In this document: positions 36,901 to 45,482 of the stretch, in pieces | How the letters are laid out: every line of letters begins with the position of its first letter | Position numbering within the stretch: position 1 is the first letter of the stretch | Program-made: the position numbers and the translations under genes | Source: Carposina sasakii | Taxonomy: Eukaryota > Arthropoda > Insecta > Lepidoptera > Carposinidae | Direction: 5' to 3' | NCBI GenBank assembly: GCA_014607495.2 | Contig: CP053171.1 | Location: 620,001 to 684,000 of the forward strand | DNA: 64,000 nt | The notes under the pieces: model-generated | Databases searched by the model: none | What the model was told of the DNA's origin: nothing | Seen by the model: only the letters and a program-made list of their open reading frames with translations

Positions 36901-39900
36901 CCATGGGAAACAATGCAAGTAATCGGAGCCGCGGGACAGCGCCGGCGCGCATGTTCACGCGTTCACATGGAGCTTATACAAGGAACACTTTTCCGCGTGT
37001 TCAGCATATGCAATCCGAGCAAAAGGCAGAGAATAAAGACAAAGTAGAAGGTTCAGAATTTTTTCGAGGCCTTCGAGAATAACTTTGTATTTAATTATAA
37101 TAGCACTAGTTTAGTAAAATACCATGTCAATAATACTAAGATAGATCTTTTAGTAGATAGTGGGGCAAGTTTGTGTGTCTTAAAATATGAATGGTTGGAA
37201 CGTAATACTTATCCATGTCATGAAATAAACAGGCACGTAATAACTATAAAAGGTATAAGCGGAAAATTAATATCCGAGGGATTTGTTTACTTAGATTTAG
37301 AATATAATGGAATAATTTTTAGGGAAAAATTTCATATTTTTAAGAGTTTGTCCTGTTCAGCGGATGGTATATTAGGAAAAAATTTCTTTACAAAATATAA
37401 TGCAATTATCAGCTATGCAGATTGTACCTTAACTTTGAATAATTTAAATGAAAAAGTAACAATGAATATGTATGACACCGGTATAAAAAGTGTTTTATTT
37501 ATTTAGATGACTGCGTGGTAATTGGCAGCTCTATTCAAAACCACAATAAAAATTTAATGAGTATTTTGGAGCGTTTGAGAAAAGTCAATTTAAAATTAAA
37601 TCCCTTAAAATGTGATTTTTTACGTACTGAAATTCTTTATTTAGGGCATAAAATTACATCTGCGGGAATATATCCCGATCCAGAAAAAATTGAAATAATG
37701 CAAAACTATCCAGTGCCTAAAAATACTGACGAAATCAAACGTTTTGTTGCTTTCGCTAATTATTATAGACGGTTTATACCACAGTTTGCCAAAAAATCAT
37801 ATCCCCTTAACCAATTATGTAAAAAGAACGTAAGCTTTAACTGGACCTTGAATTGTAAAATTGCCTTTGAATCACTTAAACAGGCCCTTATAAGCCCGCC
37901 TGTGTTAGAATACCCTGATTTTTCAGAGTCTAATACTTTTAAATTACAAACGGATGCATCTATAACAGGTATAGGCGCCGTATTGTCTAATAGTAATGAT
38001 AAAGTTGTAGCGTACGCAAGTCGTAATTTGAAACCGGCAGAGTCGCGGTATCCTGTGATTGAGTTAGAGCTACTAGCTATAGTGTGGGCGATACGACATT
38101 TTCGACCTTATCTCTATGGTAGGAAATTTCTTATATTAACAGATCATAAGCCCCTTATTTATCTTTTTGGAATGACTGATCCATCGAGTAGATTAACAAA
38201 ATTTAGATTATATCTCGAGGAATACGACTTTGATATCGAATATATACCAGGTCGACAAAATGCAGCTGCAGACGCATTGAGTCGACTTCCATCTAATAGT
38301 AAAGAGTTAAAATCTCTTAGAGAACACACTGTATCAGTCATCACCCGAGCACAAAATCGTAAATTTTCGGCACAGCCTATCGGGTTGTCAAAGGATACCA
38401 CAACGGCATCCGAATACCAGCCAATGGCTGTAGAGATTCTTAAGAAACCAAGTTATAGTACAGAATTGATAATAAAAAGTTCATTCTGTAAAGAACAAAA
38501 ATATTTTCTTCATAAAGACAACATAGCTAGCAAGTCAAACAATTGTCTATACGTTCCTTCTAAGAGGACGTTGTACCTAATTACCCGATCGTTATCTACT
38601 ATGCCAGTGTTAGCGAGGGAATTAGAGGCATTATGCAAACAAATAAATATAAGTGAACTCATAATAATACGTAACAAAACTAATGAAATCAAAATAAAGG
38701 CCTTATTACAAGCTTTGAAAGTTTTAGAATCGTGTACTCTTAGAATTCTAGTAATAAAAGATGTTATACGTATAACTGATAATGACGAAAAAATAGTAAT
38801 ACTAAATGATTTTCATATGTTACCCACTAGCGGCCATGCAGGGGAAAACAGGATGCTAAATAATATTAAAAAATATTATTTTTGGCCTGGAATAGGCCAG
38901 GACGTGCAGGACTTTGTTAGAAAATGCAAAGACTGTCAAATAAATAAATATACAAATAAAAATATAAAGGAGCCTATGGTGATAACCACCACAGCTCACT
39001 CGGCTTTTGATAGAATAAGTTTAGATTTAATGGGCCCACTAGATATAGATAATTACGGTTATAAATATATTTTAACAATTCAATGCGATCTTACCAAATT
39101 CGTAGAGGCATATCCATTGAAAAATAAGGAGGCAGAACTTGTAGCTAGAAAATTTGTACAATATTTTGTACTTAGATACGGTATTCCAAAAGAAATTATT
39201 ACAGATAAGGGAACAGAGTTTATGTCATCTGTCATGAACGAAGTATGTACACTTTTGGACATCAAGAAAATAAATTCTACTGCATATCACCATCAAACGT
39301 TAGGATCCTTAGAAAATTCCCATAAAAATTTAGGAACATTTCTTAGAATTCAGAGTTCTAATAACAAACAAAGCTGGAGTAATTGGGTAGCTTATTGGTG
39401 TTTTTCATTTAATACAACTGTTCATTCTGAAACAAAATATACGCCATTTGAGCTTGTGTTTGGTAAAGTATGTAGGTTACCTAGCAACCTAAGTTATAAT
39501 GTTGATCCTTTGTATAATTTCGATAGTTATCCGTTAGAATTAAAGTACAGGTTGCAAAGAGCACAAGCTGATGCCCGCAACAACTTACTGCATAATAAAG
39601 AGTTAAGAAAATTGGCATATGATCAATCATCAAATTCTGTAAAGTATAAAAAAGGTGACTTAATTCTTGTAAAGAACCAAATAGGCAATAAGTTGGATGT
39701 AATATTTAAGGGACCGTATCGAGTTATTGAAGAGATGTCTCCTAATGTTAAGATAGAAATAAATAATAAACCTTACATAATTCATAAGAATAATACAAAA
39801 ACGTTTATATCCTAAGCATAAATTTAATGTTAGTAATTAAGTAATTTTTTTCCCTCTTTCGGGGGAGGGGTAACGACAGTTTTTCGGGGGAGATGAAATA

Positions 39901-41638
39901 TGATGATTTGTCGCTTACTTCCTTTAGCTTTTAAGTATGTAAGAGCGCTGCGACTCGGACACCTTGTGCTGACGTAGCTATTATGTTTTACTAAATGTAT
40001 GATCAGACAATAAACGGAGTTCGAACTAAGAAGATGTGTCTTGCTTAACCACTAATATAACAAATAATACCACAGTCATGTTAAAAAAAATCAGGGTAAA
40101 TGATTATCTTTTAGTGAATCATACATCTCAATTAGTCTGTGGAATCATACTCCAACAAGTTCAATTGTATCACCCATATTCGGAACTGTCTCTAATATAG
40201 ACCGTTTACCCATCCTAGGATGATTAAGTATAAGAAATAATAAGATTATCCTAAAATGCTAAAATTTGACTTTCCCATTCTCAGGTGAAACGCTTCCGCA
40301 TGGAGACCAAGGCAGCCAAGACTCTCGGCATCATCGTCGGAGGCTTCGTTTTCTGCTGGCTTCCATTCTTTAGCGTGTACGTGGTCCGAGCCTTTTGTGG
40401 GGACTGCGTGACTCCTATAGTCTTCTCCGTTCTATTTTGGCTTGGCTACTGCAATTCAGCCATCAATCCACTCATTTATGCGCTGTTTTCGAAAGACTTT
40501 CGGTGAGTTTGATGAAAATGTTCACCTATTTTGTATATACTTAGCTCATAGCAAACTTGTGGAAAATTCGAGAACTCTTTTCTTGTGTTTTTTTTTTAGA
40601 AAACTTTGATTCCATAGAGATCGTTTTTAAGTTCATGGAAATGTTTTGCGCTCTATGTAGTAAGAAAACTAGGTACCTAACTACATCTCAGGGCATGACA
40701 CATGCCTACGTCACTACTTCTTCTTTCTTGCCTTCTTCAAGATGGCCTAGGTAGCAAAGTATCAGTTTTACTTATGTATGATACAACATTACATTATAAA
40801 TAAAATAGTATTAATTTATTGATAAAATTATTAAATTAATACTATTTATATATGAATGATATATAATTTTAGATGAATGTATTGTTTTCTTATCCACATC
40901 TCTGATAGTGCTACCAACAGAAGTAACCAGGTTAGCTGGTAGAGAATGCCTTGCAAGGCATTAAGCTCGCACTTGTACATGTGTTTTTTGCTGTAGTACA
41001 ATAAAGAATTTTATCTATCTATATCTATCTATCTATGTATATAGAGCCGGCCTCACATTTCAATCCAGTTTGATATGTACAATGTTTCTTTTTCCAGATT
41101 CGCGTTCAAGCGCATAATCTGCGCATGTTTCTGCCTCGCGGGTTCATCGCGGCGATCGTCTGATGCGCACAGCGACAAACGCAAGCAGAGAGACTCACTC
41201 GAAGACAACCAGCAGACCACTAGCAATAGCAGGTGCGTGAAGAGAAGGGATATCTAAACTAAATGCTGTTTAAATAGATACCATATCAGCCTATCAGTCT
41301 ACTGCTGGACGTAGGGCGGAGGCCAGGGCACGTCACAAAACTACTGCCATAGGGGGGTTCGCCCATAGTCATCAAGGTCACCACACTGGGCAGGCAAGTT
41401 GGCTTTTGAAGAATTTCGCCTATGAGAAATGAGGGCATAAATACATCAATATTGGGTGGATCCAAGATATTCTAAGGCGCCACGAAGTGCAGTATTCCCC
41501 TTTGTTTGGCTATGGGTAATTATAAGTTTTTATTTAGTTTCACCTGTCCCGTTGTCTGTAACCAAATCTTGCAAGTTAAATTAGATTTTAAAAGGTTTTT
41601 TTAATTAAAGCTTTCAATAACTTTTATTTTCCAGGTGA
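24751..41638 (+). CDS. Oamb: Alpha1-type octopamine receptor (Oamb-like GPCR), 3' part of gene
   Basis: Plasma-membrane, G-protein-coupled receptor for the amine octopamine; the family signals mainly through calcium and cAMP. Exons read here: 24751-24987, 25635-25833, 33683-33836, 34562-34841, 40285-40502, 41098-41232, then 41635-41638 or read-through to 41258. All use AG/GT borders, and the phases (0,1,2,0,2,2) give one open frame of 408 codons. Seen: TM3 Asp in AVDVWMC, the DRY motif in [11 protein letters not shown], a TM5 serine region YSALGSF, TM6 FCWLPFF, and TM7 NPLIY. The third cytoplasmic loop ([17 protein letters not shown]) is characteristic of insect Oamb, recalled rather than searched. 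The N-terminus, TM1 and TM2 are absent and are probably encoded upstream of the window. A 5.1-kb LTR element and several MITEs lie in the introns. A dopamine or other amine receptor is possible but less likely. Confidence 0.85.
25635..25833 (+). CDS. Oamb: Oamb exon: extracellular loop 2 and TM5
   Basis: The acceptor is tttgcag and the donor is GTATTT after AAAG, leaving phase 1. It encodes the Cys-containing second extracellular loop ([14 protein letters not shown]) and TM5 ([10 protein letters not shown], then MLFFYWRIY), ending in the start of the third loop (NQGFRTTKG). The donor is weak. Reading through would add about 21 residues and then stop. Confidence 0.87.
25955..26172. repeat. Foldback element D, copy 2
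   Basis: Same arms as 4786-5002. Its loop reads in the reverse direction, so it was inserted in the opposite orientation. It lies 120 bp after an Oamb exon. Confidence 0.83.
26173..27954. other. Oamb intron 2, first part
   Basis: AT-rich intron with the MITE A fragment at 26915-26985. No exon-like sequence. Confidence 0.5.
26915..26985. mobile_element. MITE family A, right-end fragment
   Basis: ataggttctttatggtggg...ttacatcctgta, matching the right end of the element at 1289-1551. Confidence 0.7.
27955..28750 (+). pseudogene. LINE reverse-transcriptase C-terminal fragment
   Basis: In Oamb intron 2. From 28056 the frame reads [14 protein letters not shown], then [45 protein letters not shown] and GKRPE. 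After a one-base shift near 28305 it reads [38 protein letters not shown] and GPWGPGA. This Cys-His C-terminal block is known from a non-LTR RT family spread across animals. The 5' part is missing, and the end ([21 protein letters not shown]) is reached in another frame. An AT-rich tail with AATAAATGA ends it at about 28750. Confidence 0.7.
28751..30206. other. Oamb intron 2, middle
   Basis: AT-rich. 29750-29880 (cagccggtcgtaaaacagac...) resembles 17885-18000. Otherwise nothing. Confidence 0.5.
30207..30576 (+). mobile_element. MITE family B, copy 2
   Basis: Same family as 18498-18877, ends acaggatattttttggtcg and aaaaaacatcctgta; in Oamb intron 2. Confidence 0.85.
30674..30777 (+). repeat. 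Repeat family H, copy 2
   Basis: ggttggatgcaggctgcttt...acttctcagggctgtaaatg then (atg)n. Confidence 0.72.
31372..31676. repeat. Foldback MITE E
   Basis: CAGCACCCGTATGATGAATT plus tggtgagagcgagatgtctcac at the left, inverted at 31633-31676. Interior about 210 bp, no ORF. No clear target duplication. Confidence 0.8.
31821..32320. mobile_element. MITE family C, copy 2
   Basis: About 500 bp; gggtgggtgtgacagccagg at the left (terminal bases lost), ggctgtcactttcaccctgta at the right. Confidence 0.83.
32321..33119. other. Oamb intron 2, last part
   Basis: AT-rich, with a short imperfect (tccgta)n run near 32500. No gene. Confidence 0.5.
33120..33494 (-). mobile_element. MITE family B, copy 3
   Basis: Opposite orientation; acagggtgtttttttgtggcc at the left, gaccaaaaatcattctgta at the right; 190 bp before an Oamb exon. 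Confidence 0.85.
33683..33836 (+). CDS. Oamb: Oamb exon: third cytoplasmic loop, part 1
   Basis: The acceptor is ttataccag. Two bases complete the Gly codon begun in the previous exon, so the join reads [14 protein letters not shown]. It encodes the basic segment [13 protein letters not shown] followed by a Ser/Thr-rich stretch. The donor is GTAAGT, phase 2. Confidence 0.82.
33945..34150 (+). repeat. Repeat family F copy in Oamb intron
   Basis: gatcgtcttcagcctattgt ... gggcacgccacaaggctact; matches 61484-61735. Confidence 0.68.
34562..34841 (+). CDS. Oamb: Oamb exon: third cytoplasmic loop, part 2
   Basis: The acceptor is ctatttcag and the donor is GTATTT after AAAGCTCAG. The frame stays open for the whole 280 nt and joins in phase on both sides. 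The product is Ser/Arg-rich ([11 protein letters not shown]) and charged ([13 protein letters not shown]), typical of the long variable third loop of amine receptors. Family similarity is weak in this part; the assignment rests on splice phase and position. Confidence 0.72.
34969..35159 (+). repeat. 5' LTR
   Basis: TG...CA ends. It carries an AATAAA-type signal (acaataaacgg near 35095) and a TGACGTAG element at 35043-35050 that could bind bZIP factors (inference). It matches the 3' LTR apart from ten extra bases (agttttaagt) and one base near the 3' end. Confidence 0.93.
35160..35174 (+). other. Primer-binding site, possibly for tRNA-Arg
   Basis: TGGCGACCCTGTGCC abuts the 5' LTR. The TGG start pairs with a tRNA CCA end, and TGGCGACC resembles the tRNA-Arg site used by 412/mdg1-type elements. 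The match past eight bases is imperfect. Confidence 0.5.
35245..35448 (+). CDS. Small predicted N-myristoylated, single-pass membrane protein of the LTR element
   Basis: 67 residues, in the element leader before gag. Its N-terminus, MGSSYSKDE, fits an N-myristoylation site (Gly2, Ser6, Lys7). A hydrophobic segment at about residues 36-57 ([20 protein letters not shown]) is followed by a basic tail KKYRKN, so the C-terminus is probably cytosolic or the protein is a hairpin-like anchor. It ends 437 bp before gag and is in good ATG context (acgaaATGGG). Function unknown. I have an impression that similar small MG-start membrane ORFs accompany insect Gypsy elements, but cannot verify it. It could assist assembly or budding (speculation). 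Confidence 0.65.
   Translation: MGSSYSKDEVVIAQDANGVASANLQMQQRLVHSNYVIQTLVIVAVTLIFAAIVYYIIKKYRKNTVRT
35535..35670 (+). repeat. 60-bp tandem repeat in the element leader
   Basis: acgagcggtgtccagg begins at 35535, 35595 and 35655: two full 60-bp units and a partial third. The two full units differ at about three positions. The repeat lies between the small ORF and gag and is GC-rich compared with the rest of the element. No gene is in it. Confidence 0.9.
35886..37082 (+). CDS. gag: LTR element Gag polyprotein
   Basis: 398 residues, intact. The N-terminal half is helical and charged (capsid-like; [20 protein letters not shown]). The C-terminus is rich in Asn, Arg and Gly ([17 protein letters not shown]), likely for RNA binding. 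There is no CCHC zinc knuckle, as I recall for 412/mdg1-type Gags. It assembles element particles in the cytoplasm. The pol frame begins in the +1 frame and overlaps the end of gag by about 35 nt (37047-37082), so protease expression would need frameshifting. It could be divergent from known Gags; the call relies on position and composition. Confidence 0.82.
   Translation: MIKELTSLFELLSSIRTYLVKLGPSRRCTHLGLKKQEEAQIAYSRLNSYLHAVQLQIENSEISTEDTFRVNKLIGDIHILYNSILMLANLESTMDGDSKFDLRTAISLLPVMTGQESVTKQLIDGIELYTKMINEASKPLLIEFILKTRLSEGGKLRMKSSYASVTYLITDMRQYLLPKKSNVCLQSQLQRSTQGNRSIQAFGSELEDLFVNLTISQADGDVNKFEVLRPINERIAIKRFVDGLKDQRLSIISASKTFNSLPEAIRSALDEQSMCTEDHQVFRMRESYRQNMPIHNNNNNRGFRRSHNYGYKNRSFNNSTYNNKNGSNNFTGNAYRSYSMGNNASNRSRGTAPARMFTRSHGAYTRNTFPRVQHMQSEQKAENKDKVEGSEFFRGLRE
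37048..37506 (+). pseudogene. pol: LTR element protease and truncated pol N-terminus
   Basis: Open in the +1 frame relative to gag. It carries the aspartic protease active site [12 protein letters not shown] (Asp at 37156) and the later GKNFF segment (equivalent to the family's ILG-x-N/D-F). It ends prematurely at a stop at 37504-37506, where it runs into RT sequence in another frame. Protease itself looks complete (about 120 residues); the linker and the RT fingers/palm expected next are missing. Confidence 0.82.
37500..39815 (+). pseudogene. pol: LTR element pol: RT C-terminus, RNase H, integrase
   Basis: Open from the RT active-site box YLDD (37500-37511) to the stop at 39813-39815, about 770 codons. 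RT thumb ([20 protein letters not shown]) is followed by RNase H ([25 protein letters not shown]). Integrase has its H-H-C-C zinc site (His434, His441, Cys471, Cys474, counted from 37515) and the catalytic triad Asp504 (LDLMGP), Asp564 (TDKGTEF), Glu600 ([10 protein letters not shown]). RT motifs before YLDD are absent, so no reverse transcription is possible from this copy. RNase H and integrase are intact. Confidence 0.9.
39861..39893 (+). other. Polypurine tracts
   Basis: gggggagggg (39861-39870) and gggggaga (39886-39893); the second directly abuts the 3' LTR and is the expected plus-strand primer. Confidence 0.75.
39894..40074 (+). repeat. 3' LTR
   Basis: 181 bp, TG...CA, matching the 5' LTR. 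It lacks the agttttaagt 10-mer found at about 35060. Confidence 0.93.
40285..40502 (+). CDS. Oamb: Oamb exon: TM6, extracellular loop 3 and TM7
   Basis: The acceptor is cattctcag and the donor is GTGAGT. It begins [20 protein letters not shown], the conserved entry to TM6, followed by FCWLPFF, a third extracellular loop (FCGDC), TM7 with [12 protein letters not shown], and the start of helix 8 (SKDFR). These are standard rhodopsin-family landmarks in the correct order. Confidence 0.9.
41098..41258 (+). CDS. Oamb: Oamb exon: cytoplasmic C-tail, with read-through stop
   Basis: The acceptor is tttttccag. It completes the Arg codon of SKDFR and encodes [13 protein letters not shown], with cysteines suitable for palmitoylation, then a hydrophilic tail. 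At 41233 a GTGCGT donor follows NS-AG. If used, the tail ends Arg-stop in the next exon; if not, it runs on for CVKRRDI and stops at 41256-41258. Confidence 0.83.
41284..41400 (+). repeat. Repeat family F copy
   Basis: atcagcctatcagtctactg ... cataggggggttcgcccata; between the two alternative Oamb C-terminal exons. Confidence 0.65.
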
Positions 41639-41762
41639 CGCGCCACCACGCGACGGCAAAATCCAGAGTTCCAGTCAACCGTCGCGTGCGTCTAGCGGTC
41701 CGCTTAAATTCATTCACCCATTCGTTCATTCAAATTAACGAACGGTGCAGAACTGTAATAAA
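41635..41762 (+). other. Oamb: Oamb alternative terminal exon, 3' UTR and poly(A) signal
   Basis: A strong acceptor (cttttattttccag) precedes gTGA, which would complete an Arg codon and stop at once. The rest of the exon would be untranslated. AATAAA occurs at 41757-41762 and again at 41855-41860. Use of this exon is inferred from splice signals only. Confidence 0.55.
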
Positions 41763-42176
41763 TACCTAAAGTTAAAGTGCGTGTGACGTAATTATATTAC
41801 TGTATTATTATTAGTAAATGTTTAGTATAAGAAAGTCTGATAGCTTTTGTTAATAATAAATAAGTTAATGCTCATTTTGAAAAGGTATATTATTAAGTAG
41901 GCATTAATGAAATTTACGACTACCTAAGAAAGAAAGAAAAGAGAAGACGAAAAATATTCATAACCTGACTTATTCCTCTTCCACACAGTACTTACTCTAT
42001 ACACATTACGATTTTCCTACGAGAGAGAGAGAGATTTTGTTTCATTTCATTCATTCGTGACCCATCATCTATAGGCCATAGACTACACATAAGCTATAGA
42101 GCGCCAATATGGACGATTCTGACATTCTGATATTTAAACATAAACCTAAAATTTGACCACTTTACCTATCCCTCTC
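41763..42176. other. Downstream of Oamb
   Basis: 3' flank with a second AATAAA at 41855 and a (ga)n run at about 42022. No gene. Confidence 0.5.
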
Positions 42177-43520
42177 CGTTCTTAACATAAATGGGCGACA
42201 GAAAGGGACAGGTAGGACTAATCTTAAGTTTAAGTTTAGTACGGTCTGTATCGCCCTTAAAAAAAACTTATAATAAACACGTACTACAGCTGCTTCTCTT
42301 CCTGGGCATACTGTACAAGTCAGTAGAGGGACAAGAGGGTCTTGGTATTTTATAGGCGATGGGCTGACCACCTGTCACTACTAACCGAACTTGTACATCT
42401 CAATACTACTCCTCAAAATGTTCAGGTGTTCTATGCCCTTGGTGCTCTGCCTACCCCGTAAGGGATAAAGGCGTGATTATATGTATGTATGTATGTATAT
42501 ATAATTCCTTTATAGTATTCTAGTTTAATAAAATTGACAGAAAGTTTTGCTTAGCATATTGAAATCATGACGTCATGTCTATGCTTTATGTGGTATGTGG
42601 TTTTGATAAGGAACGTGATGACGTCACAAAATATATATATATCACAGTATAAACGAGCGAAATGTAAATATGTCGCTGTAAATGTAAAATATTATATTAC
42701 CTTTCATAGTGTGAAAAGGCGACTTTAATCGATCTATTGTGCCCTCCGCAATCAAACTTTCTTGCTTTTCTACTGTTTGATAGTGATGCGACCATAGGGT
42801 TGCCTGTTCATATGTGTACCTACCATGGAGAAAAATAAAAGAGGAGTAGCGACTAAGTATATTTTCATACAAAAATAGGGTGTCGCGGAGCGGGGATGAA
42901 GTATAGGACGAGGGGAGAATTGGAGACTATAGAGCCCATTTACATAGAAACCACCTTGTAGTGACTAGACAAACTATTTGCTCATCTATAGGTATACATA
43001 TAATTAAAATATAACGGAACGCTGTCTGTACATGGAAGATATATGAGAAAAAATATTATAGGAGACCTTTGTCAACGCAATAGAACCCAAAACGATGATT
43101 TTTGGAATTTTTGTCTATTTATCGGTTTGTCTGTGCGTTTGTGCACGCTAATCTCAGAAACGGCTGAACCGATTTCGATGCAGTTTTCTGGAATATATTG
43201 TGACAGGTCCCACTTAACATATAGGCTTTTTATCCCGGTAAAATGTTTTTATCCCGGATAATTTCGACATTTTGTAGTCCACGCGGACGGAGTCGCGGGC
43301 GTCCACTAGTTATCAATATGGTTCAAGATTCCTCCTCTTTTATACCTTCTTCATGGTGCCTATGGATTATATATTGTAAAGCGCGCTCTATAGCTTGCTT
43401 AACATAATATAGGTACCTACTCGGTCGTGACTCTAAATTATGAACTTTTCAAAACGAAAATAAAATTTTAATTTGATATTGTTAAGAACTTTATTAACTC
43501 AAAACAAAGTACCTACTTAT

Positions 43521-43783
43521 ACAGTTTGTAACAAAAAGGGTATGTTAAGCGAAAAGCTATGAATATAGACCATTATAAGGAACATAATCCCAAAATTTAA
43601 GACTCGAAATGAAATGTTTATTTTTTAAGATTGTATGAACATTCCTGAGTTGTTTAGGAATTCTCCATACTAATTGGCAAAATAAACATTCGATTTCGAG
43701 TCTCAAAATTTGGGAATAGGTTCTCTATGGTGGGCTATTTTCATATCTTTTCGCCTAACATATCCATTTTGTTACATCCTGTA
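43521..43783. mobile_element. MITE family A, copy 2 (in duplication copy A)
   Basis: Same element as 1289-1551, with a mutated left end (acagtttgtaac). Confidence 0.85.
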
Positions 43784-44127
43784 TAGCTATAAGTATTTGA
43801 TATGTATAGGTATGTGTGAATGTACGAAAATAAATTATGTAAGTAATTAATTATAATTATACATTATAGAAGTGTTAATAACGTTAAATGTTTATTGAAA
43901 AGACTGTATGTTAAAATTTAATATAACTATCATAAATAGCTATATATGTGACAAATTAGATGATACCCAATGATAATATTTGTCATTGCTAAGAAAGGTA
44001 TAAATGTTGAATATTGTCTCCAACCACAATAATAATGTTGGCATTTCTCTTCAATAATTTGATAAGATAACAAAAAAAAATTATAAGTTATATTAACTAA
44101 TATCCTTCTCAACCTTTTCAAAGGTAT

Positions 44128-44497
44128 ACAGGGTGGTTTTTCGTTGCCACCCTTAACGAAGGGTACGTACTCTATACATCAAATAAAGTAAGTTTATGCC
44201 AAAAAAATGCTGGTAAACGATGTAAATTTAAAAAAAATTACTTGATCGGGAGACATTTATAGTGTCCAGTGTTTATGCTAGTTTTTTCATAAACAGATAT
44301 TAAATATTTCTCGTGAAAAAACTTGCTACACGCGTCAATGGCATTTATGCAGAAAAACGCAGTCTATTTACTCAACTTTATCCCAAATATTTTGGAAACC
44401 AGACACTTCCCAGGTATGCCTCCATGGAGAAAAATGATCGTGATGATGAGGATTTTCCGTAGTTTTCGGGAACGTTGGCGACCAAAAATCACCTGTA
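44128..44497 (-). mobile_element. MITE family B, copy 4 (duplication copy A)
   Basis: acagggtggtttttcgttgc...gaccaaaaatcacctgta; paralogous to 48439-48804. Confidence 0.83.
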
Positions 44498-44610
44498 TAG
44501 TTGAATATTAAAATCAAACTTCTTGATTTTTTTTAGCTTTGGTTTTCTAGGATCCGTAAAAAATAACAAAGTAGGTACCAAACGTATAAAAAAATTACAA
44601 TTTACAAATA

Positions 44611-44845
44611 ATGACAGTGTTTCTTCACGTTACTTGTACTGTAATGATCTGCCCAGTTGATTTTACCTATCGATGCATACAATGCATGGAAGTCCGCTTT
44701 GTGAAAATTCCATGTATATCCTATCTAGTAGGTATCTGCATCTGTGTGGGCATCGGAGGCGGCACTCTCGTAACAGGCAGCGCGCCTGAGCCTCCTCGAG
44801 ACCTCGAGTCGCAAGTTCACCGCCAGTTGTTGTGTGATGTGCAGT
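44611..44845 (+). other. Short open segment in copy A, possible orphan exon
   Basis: From ATG at 44611 the frame is open through YLVGICICVGIGGGTLVTG and PEPPRDLESQVHRQLLCDV, then runs into the hAT-like MITE. The copy B counterpart (48916-49200) is open for 95 codons, and the one indel between them is three bases long. The stretch 44730-44845 is GC-richer than its surroundings. An acceptor-like gtag and a donor-like gtaggt flank it in copy B. I do not recognise the protein. With near-identical copies, shared openness is weak evidence. Confidence 0.25.
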
Positions 44846-45482
44846 GTTGCCACCTTAGTGGATTTTCCACTAAAACTGGTGGTTTCGACCCCCGCTTTAG
44901 TGGTGAAATATTACTTTTAGTGGATAGTGGATTTTTCTAGCGGTTAAATAAAATTGACTTTCAATTACTGAAAATACTATATCTCAACCAGTAAGCCACG
45001 TTTAAAAGTATTATTATTTCTACTTAAGTTTATTTCGGGAGTGTTTACATCTGTGTAGGCCACACTGATTGATCCGTCAGAATCACTGAGGTCTAGAATA
45101 CTCTATACGCAGGGATTCCCCGTAGAATATTTTCTGTATTAGTTAGTTTACAACAAACAAAGACAGAGTCAACTCTGTCTCGTGCAAAGAATATACTTAC
45201 TCTCTAACTTCTCTCTAAGAAGAATTAATTTAAATTTTTTATTGAATCATTTGATGTGACAACAAAAATGTTCATGTTGATTTACTAATTGTTATTATAT
45301 TGTTGTTTTTGTAATTGTTTATTAAGTTATAGTAAAGGCTATTTACTAAAATACATAGTGTTATATTTTGTTTCGTGGAAATTTTAGTGGTTTTTACAGT
45401 AGGACCGTTTTTCGTTAGTGGTTTTCTGGTGGGTTTAGATGTTGAATCTGGTGGAAAGGTAGTTTTACTGTTGGCAACACTG
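44842..45482. mobile_element. hAT-like MITE, 641 bp
   Basis: TIR CAGTGTTGCCA...TGGCAACACTG with an 8-bp target duplication gtgatgtg at 44834-44841 and 45483-45490. Many TTAGTGG-type motifs occur near both ends, as in hAT subterminal regions. It has no transposase. Copy B of the duplication (49142-49149) has a single gtgatgtg: the empty site. Confidence 0.93.

Larger units (their letters stand above)
34969..40074 (+). mobile_element. Gypsy-type LTR retrotransposon (412/mdg1-like), RT-deleted
   Basis: A 5106-bp element in the intron between the third-loop and TM6 exons of Oamb, same orientation as the gene. LTRs are at 34969-35159 (191 bp) and 39894-40074 (181 bp), TG...CA. A 4-bp duplication gtca flanks it (34965-34968, 40075-40078). 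Order: small membrane ORF, 60-bp tandem repeats, gag, protease, truncated RT, RNase H, integrase. No envelope gene is present. Gag without a zinc knuckle and the PR-RT-RH-IN order suggest the mdg1/412 group (inference). The LTRs differ by one 10-bp indel and about one substitution, so the insertion is recent, but the copy cannot make its own RT. Confidence 0.93.

Noticed and set aside
39816..39893. Envelope gene in the LTR element
   Set aside because: Only about 80 bp separate the pol stop from the 3' LTR.
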